Positions 53,004 to 63,021 are shown, counted from the stretch's first letter. The stretch: DNA of 64,000 nt from Gracilaria vermiculophylla (GCA_019155205.2 JAHNZQ020000277.1:485562-549561), one strand, 5' to 3'. A program made the numbers and translations. The notes: generated by a model not told the origin, from the letters alone.

Positions 53004-54116
53004 TGTAGTACAGTGGATCTTAAGGTGTTTTGTTGGAGTGGCTTTAGGGCATGATATCCCAAAGGAGGGCTCGTATTTTATTATTTGAGCCACGTGCTGC
53101 ATGATTCGGCCCGCGTGCGCTAAAGTATCCATGAGAGATGGTAGAATTTAGGTTTTTTTTAGTTAAGTTGTACGTGTAATTACTACAGTAGTGAGACCTG
53201 CCCAGGCGGGCTCCCGGCGTGATACTTAATCTGCCGGTCGCGCTCCATCTCTGGGGAAGTAAACCAAGCAAACTTGAGTCTACGTCCATTTTTTCGGTTG
53301 GAGACTCTCGTCGAACATCCTAATTGTTTCTAAGCCGCCGATCCTCAGGTCGCCTCGTAGCAGCGCCTGAAACAGCATTGTCCACCCAGTGAACTGTAGT
53401 GCAGTGGCTTCTAAGGAAATAAGGTGGTGTGGCTTTATGGCGTGATATTCCTGAGGAGGGCTCGTATTTTATTAATTGAGCCACGTGGGGCATACTTCTG
53501 CCCACGTACGCTACAGTATCCTTAAGGAACGGTAGAATTATTATTTATTTTAGTTAATTTACGCAGGTAATTGCTACAGTAGTAGGACCTGCCGTGGCGG
53601 GCTCCAGGCTTGATACATAATCTGCCGGTTGAGCTCCACTTCTGGGGAAGTAAAGGCAAGCACCCTTGAGTCATCATCTACTTTTCCGGTTGGAGACTCT
53701 CGTCGATCAACCTCAGGTTTCTAAGCCGCCGATCCCCAGGTCACATCATAGCAGCGCCTGTAGGAGCATTGTCCGCCCAGTGAACCTTCCCCTCAGCTTG
53801 GTGTTTGCGGATCCCCTTAAAGAATTCCCCCGGCTCGCGGCAACGGATACCGGAGATCACCCTCAGGAACACGCACCTTTGGGGTCAACAAAAACTCCTA
53901 ATGGACGTTGTGATCTACTACCTCGAGAGGATGGCTGACAGTACCACATGAACCTCCTTCTCTGCTTGGTGTTTGCCAATCCCCTTTCAGAATTCCCCCG
54001 GCTCGCGACAGCGATTACCGGAGACTACCTTTAGGAACTTGCCCCTTGGGAGTCAACAAAAACTCCTAACGGACGTTGTGCACTACAACCTCGAAAGGAG
54101 AACTGATGGTACCAAA
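53004..54116 (-). repeat. LTR-A copy 5 (minus), split by copy 6
   Basis: Starts TGTAGTACAG at 53004, interrupted at 53394, resumes after the duplication at 53954 and ends GGTACCAAA at 54116. Flanked by ATATG (52999-53003) and ACATG (54117-54121). The duplicate locus at 37772-37776 retains ATATG, which supports a 5-base target duplication with one later change. Confidence 0.88.
53395..53948 (-). repeat. LTR-A copy 6 (minus), nested in copy 5
   Basis: Complete 554-base LTR-A with exact 5-base duplication TGAAC at 53390-53394 and 53949-53953. Removing it and one TGAAC restores LTR-A copy 5. Confidence 0.93.
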
Positions 54117-54297
54117 ACATGAACCTGAAACGCAAAATAAGTCGTTTTAATATCTAAGTAATATAGTTGCTAGTTTTCATAGTGTAATTGTCTCCCAACA
54201 ATTATTTTGAGACAGGTTTTCGATTTTAAAACAAATGTGTATATTTGTCTACAATATCTATGCATTATCTTTTCTAACAGTCTCCAAGATATCTGAC
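54025..54297. repeat. duplicated segment, second copy (partner 37679-37952)
   Basis: End of LTR-A copy 5 plus about 180 bp of flank, nearly identical to 37679-37952 (AACCTGAAACGCAAAATAAG... ATATCTGAC). This copy is continuous with a full LTR-A, so it is likely the source or closer to it. Confidence 0.88.
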
Positions 54298-54396
54298 CAG
54301 ATCAGAATCTAGTAGACGCATTGGCCAGTGCGTAACAAATATTCGGAACTCTTTACAACAATGTATGATTTAGGGCAACGTTTACTCTGGCATATT

Positions 54397-54953
54397 TGTG
54401 GTACTGTCAGTTCTTTTTTCGAGGTAGTAGACCACAACGTCCGTTAGAAGTTTTTGTGGACCCGAAAGGTGCGTGTTACTAAAGGTGGTCTTCGGTATCC
54501 GCTGTCGGGAGCCGGGAGAATTCTTAAACGGGATCCGCAAACACCAAGCGGAGGGGAAGGTTCACTGGGTGGACAATGCTCCTACAGGCGCTGCTATGAT
54601 GCGACCTGGGGATCGTCGGCTTAGAAACCTGAGGATGGTCGACGAGAGTCTCCAATCGGAAAAGCATATGAAGACTGAAGGGTGCTTGGTTTTACTTCCC
54701 GGAGAGGTGGTGCTCGACCGGCAGATTAAGTATCAAGCCGGGAGCCCGCCTCGGCAGGTCTCACTACCGTAATAATTACCTGCATAAATTAACTAAAATA
54801 AGTATAAACTCTACCGCCCCCAAAGGATACTGTAGCGTACGCCGGCAGAGGTATGCACTACGTGGCTCAGTTAATAAAATACAAGCCCTCCTTAGGAATA
54901 TTATGCCATATGGCCAATCCTCCATTTTTTCCCTTACAAGCCACTGTACTACA
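54397..54953 (+). repeat. LTR-A copy 7 (plus)
   Basis: Complete LTR-A from TGTGGTACTG to TGTACTACA, opposite orientation to copies 5 and 6 about 280 bp away. Flanks ATATT and ATGAT do not give a clean duplication. Confidence 0.9.
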
Positions 54954-55607
54954 ATGATTATTGTCCGCTTTCAAAACATCGACTGTAAAGGACCATCTTA
55001 CGAGCCCTTGCTCTTCAGTAACGCCATTTACACTAAAACGTATGCAATTTCTAAGCAATTCAAATCTGATTTGTCGCATACTAAGCCCAATATTAGGTTT
55101 TAGAATGAACTTAGGGGTTAAGGGTTTAGAAGGTTTAATGCGCCAAAGATCTTGTATGTTCGAAATTGCAATACAAGTTATTAAAATAAGAGCATCAAAT
55201 ATTTTGGGCACATGACCTCCTGATGTCCCCCGAGCGCCTTTGCTTTCCAGTCAAATGTTTGTTCTGCTCACGATAAATTGAAAATGATGCAAATCAAACA
55301 TCCAGGAAAAGAAATCCAATGCAGTCACTCGTGAAGAAACGTGAAGTGGTAAGAAAAAGTCCGCTGCTGAGCCCACAACGTTCCTCTGATGCATTTGCAC
55401 ACAACCATTTAGAGGACGAAAAGTCGTACAGGTTTCCCATTTTCGCCCATGAACAATAGTCGATTAGCAGGTTGCATACTGCTTTTGATCATCTGATTGC
55501 TCTTGCAAAATTTCACATATTCTGTGTTGGCGCAATAGCTTCACGTCCAACAGTTTTGATGTTTCTCGGATCAAGCGCATGATTTTGTTTTTATGCAGCG
55601 TGTGGGT
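54954..55607. other. no gene recognised between LTR-A copies 7 and 8
   Basis: A minus-strand frame reaching 55211 runs into the LTR. No motif recognised. Confidence 0.4.
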
Positions 55608-56149
55608 TGTAGTACAGTGGCCCTTAAGAAAATGTGGTGATGTGGCTTTATGGCAGGATATTCCTAAGGAGGGCTCGTACTTAGCTGAGCCACGTGGTGC
55701 ATAATTCCACCCGCGTGCGCTACACTATCCTTCACGGACGGTAGAATTATTATTTATTTTAGTTACTTTATGCAAGTAATTACTACAGTAGTGAAACCTG
55801 CCGAGGCGGGCTCCCGGCTTGATACCTAATCTACCGGTTGAGCTCCACCTTCGGGGAACTGAAGACAAGCACCCTTGAGTCTTCATCTGCTTCTTTGGTT
55901 GGAGACTCGTCGATCATCCTCAGGTTTCTAAGCCGCCGATCCCCAGGTCGCATCATTGCAGCGCCTGTAGTGGCATTGCCCACCCAGTGAACCTTCCCCT
56001 CCGCTTGGTGTTTGCGCATCCCGTTTAAGTATTCCCCCGGCTTGCGACAGCAGATACCGGAGACCACCTTTAGGAACACACACCTTCGGAGTCAACTAAA
56101 ATTCCTAACGTACGTTGTCTGCCTCGAAAGGAGAACTAACAGTACCACA
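55608..56149 (-). repeat. LTR-A copy 8 (minus)
   Basis: Complete LTR-A of 542 bases with small internal deletions, TGTAGTACAG to GTACCACA. Flanks TGGGT and GACAT do not match, so it may derive from recombination between different insertions. Confidence 0.9.
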
Positions 56150-56706
56150 GACATGACGTAAAGGAACAGGCGAGATGAAGGGTGCTGTACGAACTGTGTG
56201 GGATGGTAATCATTTGGGTCTAGCTATGCTGAGTAGTGATGAGCAAATGCAACCAATTTGTTGGGATTTTTCTCAAAATAGGTGAAGATATGCATGTTAT
56301 TATGGCATAGCATTGCTTTGCGAGAAATTTATTTTCTCAAATGTGCTTCGATGTATTGCAGCTGGTGATGCTAACAACGGCTTGGAAAGCTATATATAAT
56401 AGCGTTAGATTGCAGGCACCAGCACAGTTTCTCGTATCAGATGTGGTGAAGAAAGGCAAAATATGTTGTGGCTACTTGGAAGCATTTGGAATTTCGTCGG
56501 AAGGCAAGTTGGTACAAGCGAGAACCAGTACATCAAAAGAAACGAATGCACAGGTGTTCATTGTTTGGGGTGTCAGATCACACATAAAAACATGTGGTTT
56601 GCGCCAGGTATGTAAAGATGATGGTGCTACATATAATTTAAAGTTGGTTCGTAAAACGGATGGTGTAGATTGCATTTAGGAAAAAGATTTTAATGCGTTG
56701 GATAAT
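56150..56706 (+). other. unidentified 113-codon frame and spacer
   Basis: A plus-strand frame at 56341-56679 begins MCFDVLQLVMLTTAWKAIY and contains SDVVKKGKICCGYLEAFG. No family is recognised and codon use is AT-rich. It ends just before the gypsy-2 LTR. Confidence 0.25.
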
Positions 56707-57032
56707 TGTGGCTTTGTGCCTTGTCGGTGGACAGCTGCCAAGACGTACCGGCCAATATTTTATTCGCCGTACAGCGACGCCATTGGACGTCGTGTAGTTA
56801 CGTAACTTTCTAGCTGACCCTTTTCCGCTAGAGGCCGAGCATCAGATCTAGCTTGTAGACCCCGGCTCGCAGCCTCCCGATGCCTCCCGAACGGGAGGCA
56901 TCGAACGCACCCGATCACTCCTCTAAGGCTGACTCACCGAGCCTTTGAGTAAACGCTTTACTTGCGACTTTTGAGACTCGCGGAGTCCCTTTTGGTCTAC
57001 GCTGTCACTCCCGACCTACAGGGTGTGCCACA
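56707..57032 (+). repeat. gypsy-2 5' LTR
   Basis: Begins TGTGGC and ends GCCACA (perfect short inverted ends). Its first 50 bases match the 3' LTR start at 62450 (TTGTGCC/CTGTGCC, CAAGACGTA, CGGC); the rest differs. Contains a hairpin at 56878-56903 with an 11-bp perfect stem (CGATGCCTCCC) and GAAC loop. Confidence 0.7.
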
Positions 57033-57112
57033 GTGATCACTTCGGTTACACACCTGAGAGGTTTTCACCACATCGACGCTTACGGACAAACGCGCAGTCC
57101 TGAAGGCCAACC

Positions 57113-57763
57113 ATGGAAAACACATCGTCATCGTCTTCAGCCGCCCGTATCGGCACGGGTGTCAGTGGCTCGGCGAAAGTCCGTCAAGTCATGATGGCTA
57201 CCGAAAAGCCGTTTCTTGCACGCCTCGATTCTGAGTCGATCTGCGTATTTCTGTGCAAGTTCGACGCGTACTGTCGCGAGCTTAAAGCCCGTGCATCGCA
57301 GCTTGTTCAAAAAGGCTCAACGACTATTGAACCTATCGACCCTGTTGGTCTTGTCTATTGTGTTGACGCCGAACAGGTCGAGTCCGCCGTGGATCTCGGG
57401 ATGATTGAAGGCTGCAAAGACGTCAAATATCTTGAAGACTATCAAATTTGTGGCTTTCTAGAAAAGGAAGGTGTCGACTCGGCTACAACTGTGACCGAGT
57501 CGGATCTCAGCGCTACGGTGCAAAAGCACGTGCGCATGGACATGAGCGTCAAGTCCGCATCAGGCCGCATGAAGCTACTCTTCATGGATCACAAGTCATT
57601 GCTTCGTCAGCACGGGATGGCCTGGGTGGTTGACAACAACCAAAAGGTGGCTGTACGCCATATCCTATCGGTCATCAAGCCGACACAACTTAAGATCCGA
57701 CTTGAGCAAGACCTGTCGTTCTCGAAGAGGAATCTCAAGGACGACTTCAAAGGCTTTATGTGA
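57113..57763 (+). CDS. gypsy-2 gag-like protein
   Basis: ATG 57113 (in context CCAACCATGG) opens 216 codons: MENTSSSSSAARIGTGVSGS, KPFLARLDSESICVFLCKFD (the capsid start), YCRELKARASQLV, TVQKHVRMDM, and a helical end FSKRNLKDDFKGFM. Followed by TGA, with the coding sense continuing at 57782 in another frame, so the original gag is probably longer. Gag forms the particle; no zinc knuckle in this part. Confidence 0.75.
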   Translation: MENTSSSSSAARIGTGVSGSAKVRQVMMATEKPFLARLDSESICVFLCKFDAYCRELKARASQLVQKGSTTIEPIDPVGLVYCVDAEQVESAVDLGMIEGCKDVKYLEDYQICGFLEKEGVDSATTVTESDLSATVQKHVRMDMSVKSASGRMKLLFMDHKSLLRQHGMAWVVDNNQKVAVRHILSVIKPTQLKIRLEQDLSFSKRNLKDDFKGFM

Positions 57764-57781
57764 CATGAACTCCACTTTTCA

Positions 57782-58657
57782 TTGGCCTTCGAAAAAATCG
57801 ACAACGGGAGCCCTCAAGGCTGTCAGTCCAAAACGTGCAGCGGTTCAATAGGCAACGGCTCGAATACAAAACCGGACAACAAGGTCTCAAAGAAGGCCAC
57901 CAAGGAGCGCGGGAACAAGAGGGCCCCGCCATCGCCATGCCCACTCAAGTCCTGCAAGGGAAGGAAGCGTATGCATTGGATCGACGACTGTGAACACTCG
58001 TCGCCGAAGGAGAAAGAAGACTACAACGACAAGCTGGCTGCCGCTCGAGCAAGCTATGGCCCGGCAAGGTCTACAAGGAGTCGAGTCGCTTCGGCCGGTG
58101 ACGCAGCCTCCTCCACATCCAAGAGCGTTGGCCTCCTTCGTAAAGCCGCAGGTAAAGCCAACATGGACAATGACTCACCGACGTGCATCATGACCGTTTT
58201 TGACAAAAAGGCGAGCCTCGACGTAACTGCCCGTTGCGATGACGGCAGTGATGAGAGTCTCGCGTCAACAGCCTTGGCCAAAAGGGCGGTCCTTAAAGGC
58301 ATCGGCAAAATCGAAGCCATCGACGCCGTCAGTCTTGAAGTCGCGCTGACCGAGAAAGACGAAACGCCGAAATTGTACAAGTTTTCAAGGACGTGGTACG
58401 TGCCATCCACGGTACTGCGCCTTAACCCCGGCCGTCTCGCGTTCAAGAATATACGTTTCCTTGTCGCGAACGACGCGGTGGCCTATGAGGACATACTTAT
58501 CGGCCGTTTGGTCTTGCTCCACCTCCGTGTGAACACGCGAACTCTACTCGAGGATCGTGCGGCGACCCTCGATGGTACCGACTGCAGCCCTGAATCCCTT
58601 CCAACGACCAAAGGTGGGCGAGTTAGCCGCATCATGGTAGCTCTCCTCTACCGCTAG
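57782..58657 (+). pseudogene. gypsy-2 nucleocapsid and protease region
   Basis: Starts with basic, low-complexity sequence and a Cys/His cluster CPLKSCKGRKRMHWIDDCEH fitting a C-x4-C...H...C metal site. Further on ASLDVTARCDDGSDESLAST is a retropepsin-type active-site loop (D-D/T-G-S-D) as in divergent gypsy proteases, followed by strands KFSRTWYVPSTVLRLNPG and NDAVAYEDILIGRLVLLHL, the latter with the D-I-L-I-G motif. Ends at a stop before the RT frame. The protease assignment rests on these two motifs. Confidence 0.7.
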
Positions 58658-58669
58658 GGCCCCGACCAT

Positions 58670-59575
58670 GTGGACAGGCCGTCTATGGTGGACCCCGAAA
58701 GACTGAAGGTTAACTATTTCCGCGCACGCGCAGAAGAGGACCCGATGCCGGATCTTTACCAGCTGGATCCTATAGACTCGGACCAGCAAGAGGACATTAT
58801 GAATAAAGCCGACGACATGCAGACAGCCGCCCACAGAGCAGGACTTCCGGAATCCAATCGGCCCAAGCTCTCGAAGCTGTTGACCAATCACATGGACATC
58901 TTCCGTACGTCCTTCTCATCCGGACCGCCGACACGCTTGCCTTTGCTCAAGTTCGAGCTCAGCAAGAACGCAAAGCCCGTTAAGATCCGCCTCCGCTGGT
59001 ACACGCAGGAGCAACGAGAGTTCCTTCAAGACTTTGTAAACGATCTCGTCCGTCATGGCCTCGCGTATCCAAACGCAACGTCCAAGTGGGCTTGTGCACC
59101 GCTCCTTGTGCCAAAACCTGGCGCCCTATTCCGGTTCACTGTGGATCTGCGGCTGGTCAACAAGTACTCTATACGGTACTTGTATCCAATGCCACTTATT
59201 GAACACGAGCTGACCAAACTGGCTAACTCGAAATATTACGCCAAATTCGACTTCAACCACAGCTACTGGCAGCTGGCATTGGCGGCCGGGTCACAGGAGT
59301 GTCAATCCTCCATCACGCCGGATGGGATTTTTACACCAAAACGCATCCTGCACGGGACGACCAACGCGGTCACTCACCTCCAATCCCCGCTCACGGCGAT
59401 TATCCCTGACGACCTTAAGGACAAAACCCTCATCTGGCTGGACGACGCACTCATCCATGCCGCAACCATCGACAGTCTCATGGAGTCTATGCGTTCGTTC
59501 TTCGCCCTGTGCGTGGAGTACAACCTCAAGCTGCACCCCGGCAAGTGCACCATATTCGCAACGGAAATCTGCTGA
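58670..59575 (+). CDS. gypsy-2 reverse transcriptase domain
   Basis: 301-codon frame. Pre-RT region with KLSKLLTNHMDIFRTSFSS, then KIRLRWYTQEQREFLQDFVN, SKWACAPLLVPKPGALFRFT, VDLRLVNKYSIRYLYPMPLI, YYAKFDFNHSYWQLALAAGS (first catalytic Asp in KFDF), ITPDGIFTPKRILHGTTNAV, and the active site TLIWLDDALIHA, with LDD in place of the usual Y-x-D-D form. It ends with LKLHPGKCTIFA. All three catalytic Asp positions are present. A TGA at 59573 separates it from RNase H. Confidence 0.85.
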   Translation: MDRPSMVDPERLKVNYFRARAEEDPMPDLYQLDPIDSDQQEDIMNKADDMQTAAHRAGLPESNRPKLSKLLTNHMDIFRTSFSSGPPTRLPLLKFELSKNAKPVKIRLRWYTQEQREFLQDFVNDLVRHGLAYPNATSKWACAPLLVPKPGALFRFTVDLRLVNKYSIRYLYPMPLIEHELTKLANSKYYAKFDFNHSYWQLALAAGSQECQSSITPDGIFTPKRILHGTTNAVTHLQSPLTAIIPDDLKDKTLIWLDDALIHAATIDSLMESMRSFFALCVEYNLKLHPGKCTIFATEIC

Positions 59576-60420
59576 TGCGGTCGACTGCTGTCCTCAGAGG
59601 GCATCCGGTATGATCTGCGTCGGCTGGAAGGCTTGCTGTCGATGGAGGCACCGACAACCTGCGCGCAGCTTCAAAAATTCGTGTGTGACCAGCAATGGGT
59701 CAAGCAGGGTGTTCCAAAATTCACTGACCTCGTAGCCCCGCTCCACGAGTTCCTGGAACGCGTCAATGGACATGTTGCCAAGCGAACGAAACGCGCCGTC
59801 TCCCGTGCCAACCATGCCCACCTCGGCTGGGGTCAGTCCGAACTGGACGCATTCGCCGCCTGTCAGCATTCACTCGCTCATCAGGTCAAGCTCGCCCAAC
59901 GTGATGTCAGCCAACATCTGTGCGTGTACGCAGACGCATCCGATACGCCCTGGCATGGGATCATTACCCAAGTCCTACAAGACAACGTCCAAAAGGACCA
60001 CGCGGAACAAAGTCATTCTCCGCTCGCGTTCCTCTCCGGCCACTTCGACGCGACCCAACTCGGCTGATCAGTCTTGGAAAAAGAGGCCTATGTGGTGTTA
60101 TCCACATTGGACCGCATGCACTGGATCGTCGCCACATCCGACGGCTTCGACCTGTACACCGAGAACAACAATCTTATCTTCCTATTTGACCCCATGTCTG
60201 TGGTCCCTGACTTATCAGCCATTTCAATGCGCAAGGTACTCCGATAGGCTATGCTCCTCAGTATGTACAAGTACACATGCTACCAAATCAAGAGCGACAA
60301 AAACGTCTGGGCCGACCTCACGTCTCCCAGGCCGACGACCCAAACAATGGTGCGCCGTATTGTGCGCGTGCTCGAGCTCCCGTCGTCTTCCGCCGACGAC
60401 TTCGAATGACCTTCCCGTAC
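59576..60420 (+). pseudogene. gypsy-2 RNase H region
   Basis: Plus-strand MEAPTTCAQLQKFVCDQQWV and KFTDLVAPLHEFLE (connection domain), then HLCVYADASDTPWHGIITQV (catalytic Asp), SPLAFLSGHFDATQL, a stop at about 60065, EKEAYVVLSTLDRMHWIVAT, GFDLYTENNNLIFLFDP, and further broken sequence. Frame breaks at 60065 and 60247. Confidence 0.8.
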
Positions 60421-61288
60421 CGCCCTTGCTACGGCCCAACATGACCACGCCCAATCGCGTCTTGCCGGCCTCACTCTCAACGACCACCTCTGGACGTATG
60501 CGGACACCGGTGCCGTCTGGATTCCCGACGACGCCGATGACATTGAACTTCACCTATGTATCATTGCCCATACTGGTTCTTCTGGTCATCGCGGCAGCGG
60601 CTCCACCGAAACGTTGCTCTCAACGTCCTTTAAATGGTCTACACTTCACGAGGACATCCGTACCTTTGTCCGTACTTACATCCTCTGTCTATCGACAGTT
60701 GGGGGGGAGAAGATACCAAGCGATTTTGGTGCGGCCGTCCACGACACAAAGGCCAACGACTTGCTACAGTTCGACTACATCGAACTGGGGCCCGGACAGG
60801 CCGGCGAGAAATATGTCCTCATGCTGCGTGACGACCGTTCCGACTACAAGTGGTTCTACGCCTTCCCTGATACCACTGCCGAAAATGCCTCCTCCGCTAT
60901 CATAGATTGGTACGCAGCTTTCGGGGTCCCAATCGGCCTCATGTCCGACGGCCCTAGCCTTTTCAAAAATGAAGTCGTCCGTCTGGTGACGAAAAATCTC
61001 AAGGTGTCGCCCCACTCACCACTTCACGCTTCCATACTGCCCATGGAGCAACGGGGCAGTGGAACGCCTTGGCAAAGAGTTATTCCGTGTCGCTCGTTCA
61101 GTCTTGTCTGAACTCAAGATGCGCACGACCGAATGGCCTGATATCCTTCCGATTTTCACCTCCTTCTTCAAAAATTCCCTGTCTCCGTCCCGCGGGAATA
61201 TTTGTCCGATAACGGCCTTCCTTGGTCGTGGACCAACACCGCCTATCAATTTATTCATGCGGTCCTCGACTGCAAAGCCTGTGACGCT
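60421..61288 (+). pseudogene. gypsy-2 integrase, main part
   Basis: Plus-strand: LHLCIIAHTGSSGHRGSGST and FVRTYILCLST (HHCC zinc domain, last Cys lost), core with LLQFDYIELGPGQAGEKYVL (first Asp), SDYKWFYAFPDTTAENASSA, GVPIGLMSDGPSLFKNEVVR (second Asp), then a frame change near 61025 to CPWSNGAVERLGKELFRVAR (catalytic Glu in AVER), LKMRTTEWPDILPIF, and LFMRSSTAKPVTL. Stops on LTR-A copy 9 and resumes at 61848. Confidence 0.87.
61284..61288 (+). repeat. target-site duplication ACGCT of LTR-A copy 9
   Basis: ACGCT precedes the LTR and is repeated at 61843-61847. Confidence 0.95.
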
Positions 61289-61842
61289 TGTGGTACTGTC
61301 AGCTCTTTTCTCGAGGTAGTAAAGCATAACGTCTGTTAGGAGTTTTTGTTGGCTCCAAAGGCGCGTGTTTCTAAAGGTGGTCTCCGGTATCCGCTGTCGC
61401 GAGCCGAAGGAATTCTTAAAGGGGGTCCGAAAACACCACGCGGAGGGGGAGGTTCATTGGGCGGACAATGCTCCTATAGGCGCTGCTATGATGCGACCTG
61501 GGGATCGGCGGCTTAGAAATCTGAAGTTGATCGACGAGAGTCTCCAACCGGAAAAGTAGATGAAGACTCAAGGGTGCTTGTCTTTATATACCCAGAGGTG
61601 GAGCTCAACCGGCAGGTTAAATAACAAGCCGGGAGCCCGCCTCGGCAGGTCTCGCCACTGTACTAATTACTTGCATAAATTTACTAAAATAAATAATAAT
61701 TCTACCGTCCCTTACGGATGCTGTAGCGCACGTGGGCGGAATTATGCACCACGTGGCCCACCTAATAAAATACGAGCTTTCCTTAGGAATATTATACCAT
61801 AAGGCCAAACCACCCTTTTTCCTGAGGAGCCTTTGTACTACA
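61289..61842 (+). repeat. LTR-A copy 9 (solo, plus) in gypsy-2 integrase
   Basis: Reference-quality 554-base LTR-A, TGTGGTACTG to TGTACTACA, with exact ACGCT duplication. AATAAAATACGAG near its 3' end holds an AATAAA polyadenylation-type signal conserved in most copies. Excision with one ACGCT restores KPVTL-TAAQIKRD in frame. Confidence 0.95.
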
Positions 61843-61847
61843 ACGCT

Positions 61848-62439
61848 AACCGCAGCGCAGATAAAGCGCGACATCAACAACAAGGATCTCATCAAGATCC
61901 GCGATGAGATCCATCCACTCGTCCAGTTGACTTTGACCAAACGTCGAGAGCTGTCCCGCGTATCCGCCTCGCAAGGAAAGCTCCCGATCTTTGAAGAGGG
62001 GGACTTTGTCCTTGTGGCCCGTACTGAAACCGGTGCAGGAGACAAGTTACTTCTCCGCTGGCTAAATCCGCGTCGTGTCATCAAGGCGCTCAACGACTAC
62101 GTCTACCCGGTCGAAGATCTCCGCACCGGCCATCTGGACGACATACACGCCACCCGTCTCAAGTTATACCGAGACGATGCAATCGAGGAGCGCGTGAGCA
62201 TGGGTCACGTGTTGCAGTCCGAGATCGGCATGCCGGTCGCCCGTCTCATGAGTCTTCGAGACATTCCTGATTGTCTACGAGTGGTCGTCCGCTGCAAAAG
62301 ACTTGACGACTCTGAAGAAACAGTCGAGTCTTTGCTCAATGTCTTCGAAGACGTCCCGGAAAAGTTCCAGCGTTTGCTACAGCGCAAAACTATCGCAGCC
62401 CACCTGGCCGCCAAAGCTCGCGCCGCGCTCGCTCTTTGA
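61848..62439 (+). pseudogene. gypsy-2 polyprotein C-terminus
   Basis: TAAQIKRDINNKDLIKIRDE, PIFEEGDFVLVARTETGAGD (integrase C-terminal barrel), RWLNPRRVIKALNDYVYPVE, HATRLKLYRDD, then CLRVVVRCKRLDDSEETVES, LLNVFEDVPEKFQRLL, ending in TGA at 62437-62439. The last segment replaces the usual chromodomain and has the same position and strand-helix pattern, so it may be a divergent chromatin-targeting module. It is directly followed by the purine tract and 3' LTR. Confidence 0.78.
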
Positions 62440-62449
62440 AAGAAGGAAG

Positions 62450-62652
62450 TGTGGCACTGTGCCTTGTCTGCGACAGCTACCAAGACGTAACGGCGCCGTG
62501 TTGCAGCAAAACAGACTGGATGGCTTTTTTCCAAGTAGCAGCGCGAGAGAGTGGGGCGTGCTGCGCGCTGCCCACTGCACCTCGATTGGCAGCGTCGTCG
62601 GACGTGGCAGCGTCGTCGGGCGTGGCAGCGTCGTCGGGCGTGGCAGGCTATC
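62450..62652 (+). repeat. gypsy-2 3' LTR, partial
   Basis: Begins TGTGGCACTGTGCC right after the purine tract. The first 50 bases match the 5' LTR; beyond that the two differ. Cut by the copia-2 LTR. Confidence 0.65.
62590..62645 (+). repeat. 18-bp tandem repeat, three units
   Basis: CAGCGTCGTCGGGCGTGG repeated three times with one change (first unit has GGACGTGG), inside the gypsy-2 3' LTR. Confidence 0.9.
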
Positions 62653-62654
62653 TG

Positions 62655-62788
62655 TGAAAGGATCGTCCGCTTGACTCCGAAGAGTCAGGCGGGACGGAAC
62701 CGCCGGCCGTTTCTTTATTATGCACTGTCGCGTGGAACGGATGGATACTGTTGCCCGATCCAGTGAGCGGCCAGCATCTGGTTATTCA
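62655..62788 (-). repeat. copia-2 3' LTR (LTR-B family)
   Basis: 134 bases, TGAAAGGATCG to GTTATTCA on the plus strand; extended ends TGTGAA/TTCACA form a short inverted repeat. Related to 4191-4324 and 11019-11152 but more diverged. Confidence 0.85.
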
Positions 62789-63021
62789 CAGTCCCTCGCA
62801 AACATAATAACTAAAGCATTATTGCGTACAAACTAAAATACTCGACGTAGCGTCTACCGTTAAAAACCTTTGCCGTGATAAAACCCTTTTGGGACAAAAC
62901 TCATGACATGAGGAAAAGGAATAGTGCTCAATACAACCTAAAGACAAAAGGATACACCCAAAACCAAGATCTGTGAAACGCATAGCAATGGACAAAAACA
63001 AATATAGTTAGTACAAAAACG
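62789..63021 (-). other. copia-2 3' internal untranslated region
   Basis: Shares blocks such as CTACCGTTAAAAACCTTTGC with 4325-4575 of copia-1. No gene. Confidence 0.55.

Larger units (their letters stand above)
56707..62652 (+). mobile_element. gypsy-2: Ty3/gypsy element with both ends recognisable, split by LTR-A copy 9
   Basis: Plus-strand 5' LTR (56707-57032), gag, protease-like domain, RT, RNase H, integrase, C-terminal chromatin-binding-type tail, purine tract GAAAGAAGGAAG (62438-62449) and the start of the 3' LTR at 62450. Broken by a handful of stops and frameshifts but much better preserved than gypsy-3. Right end is cut by the copia-2 LTR at about 62655. Confidence 0.88.
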
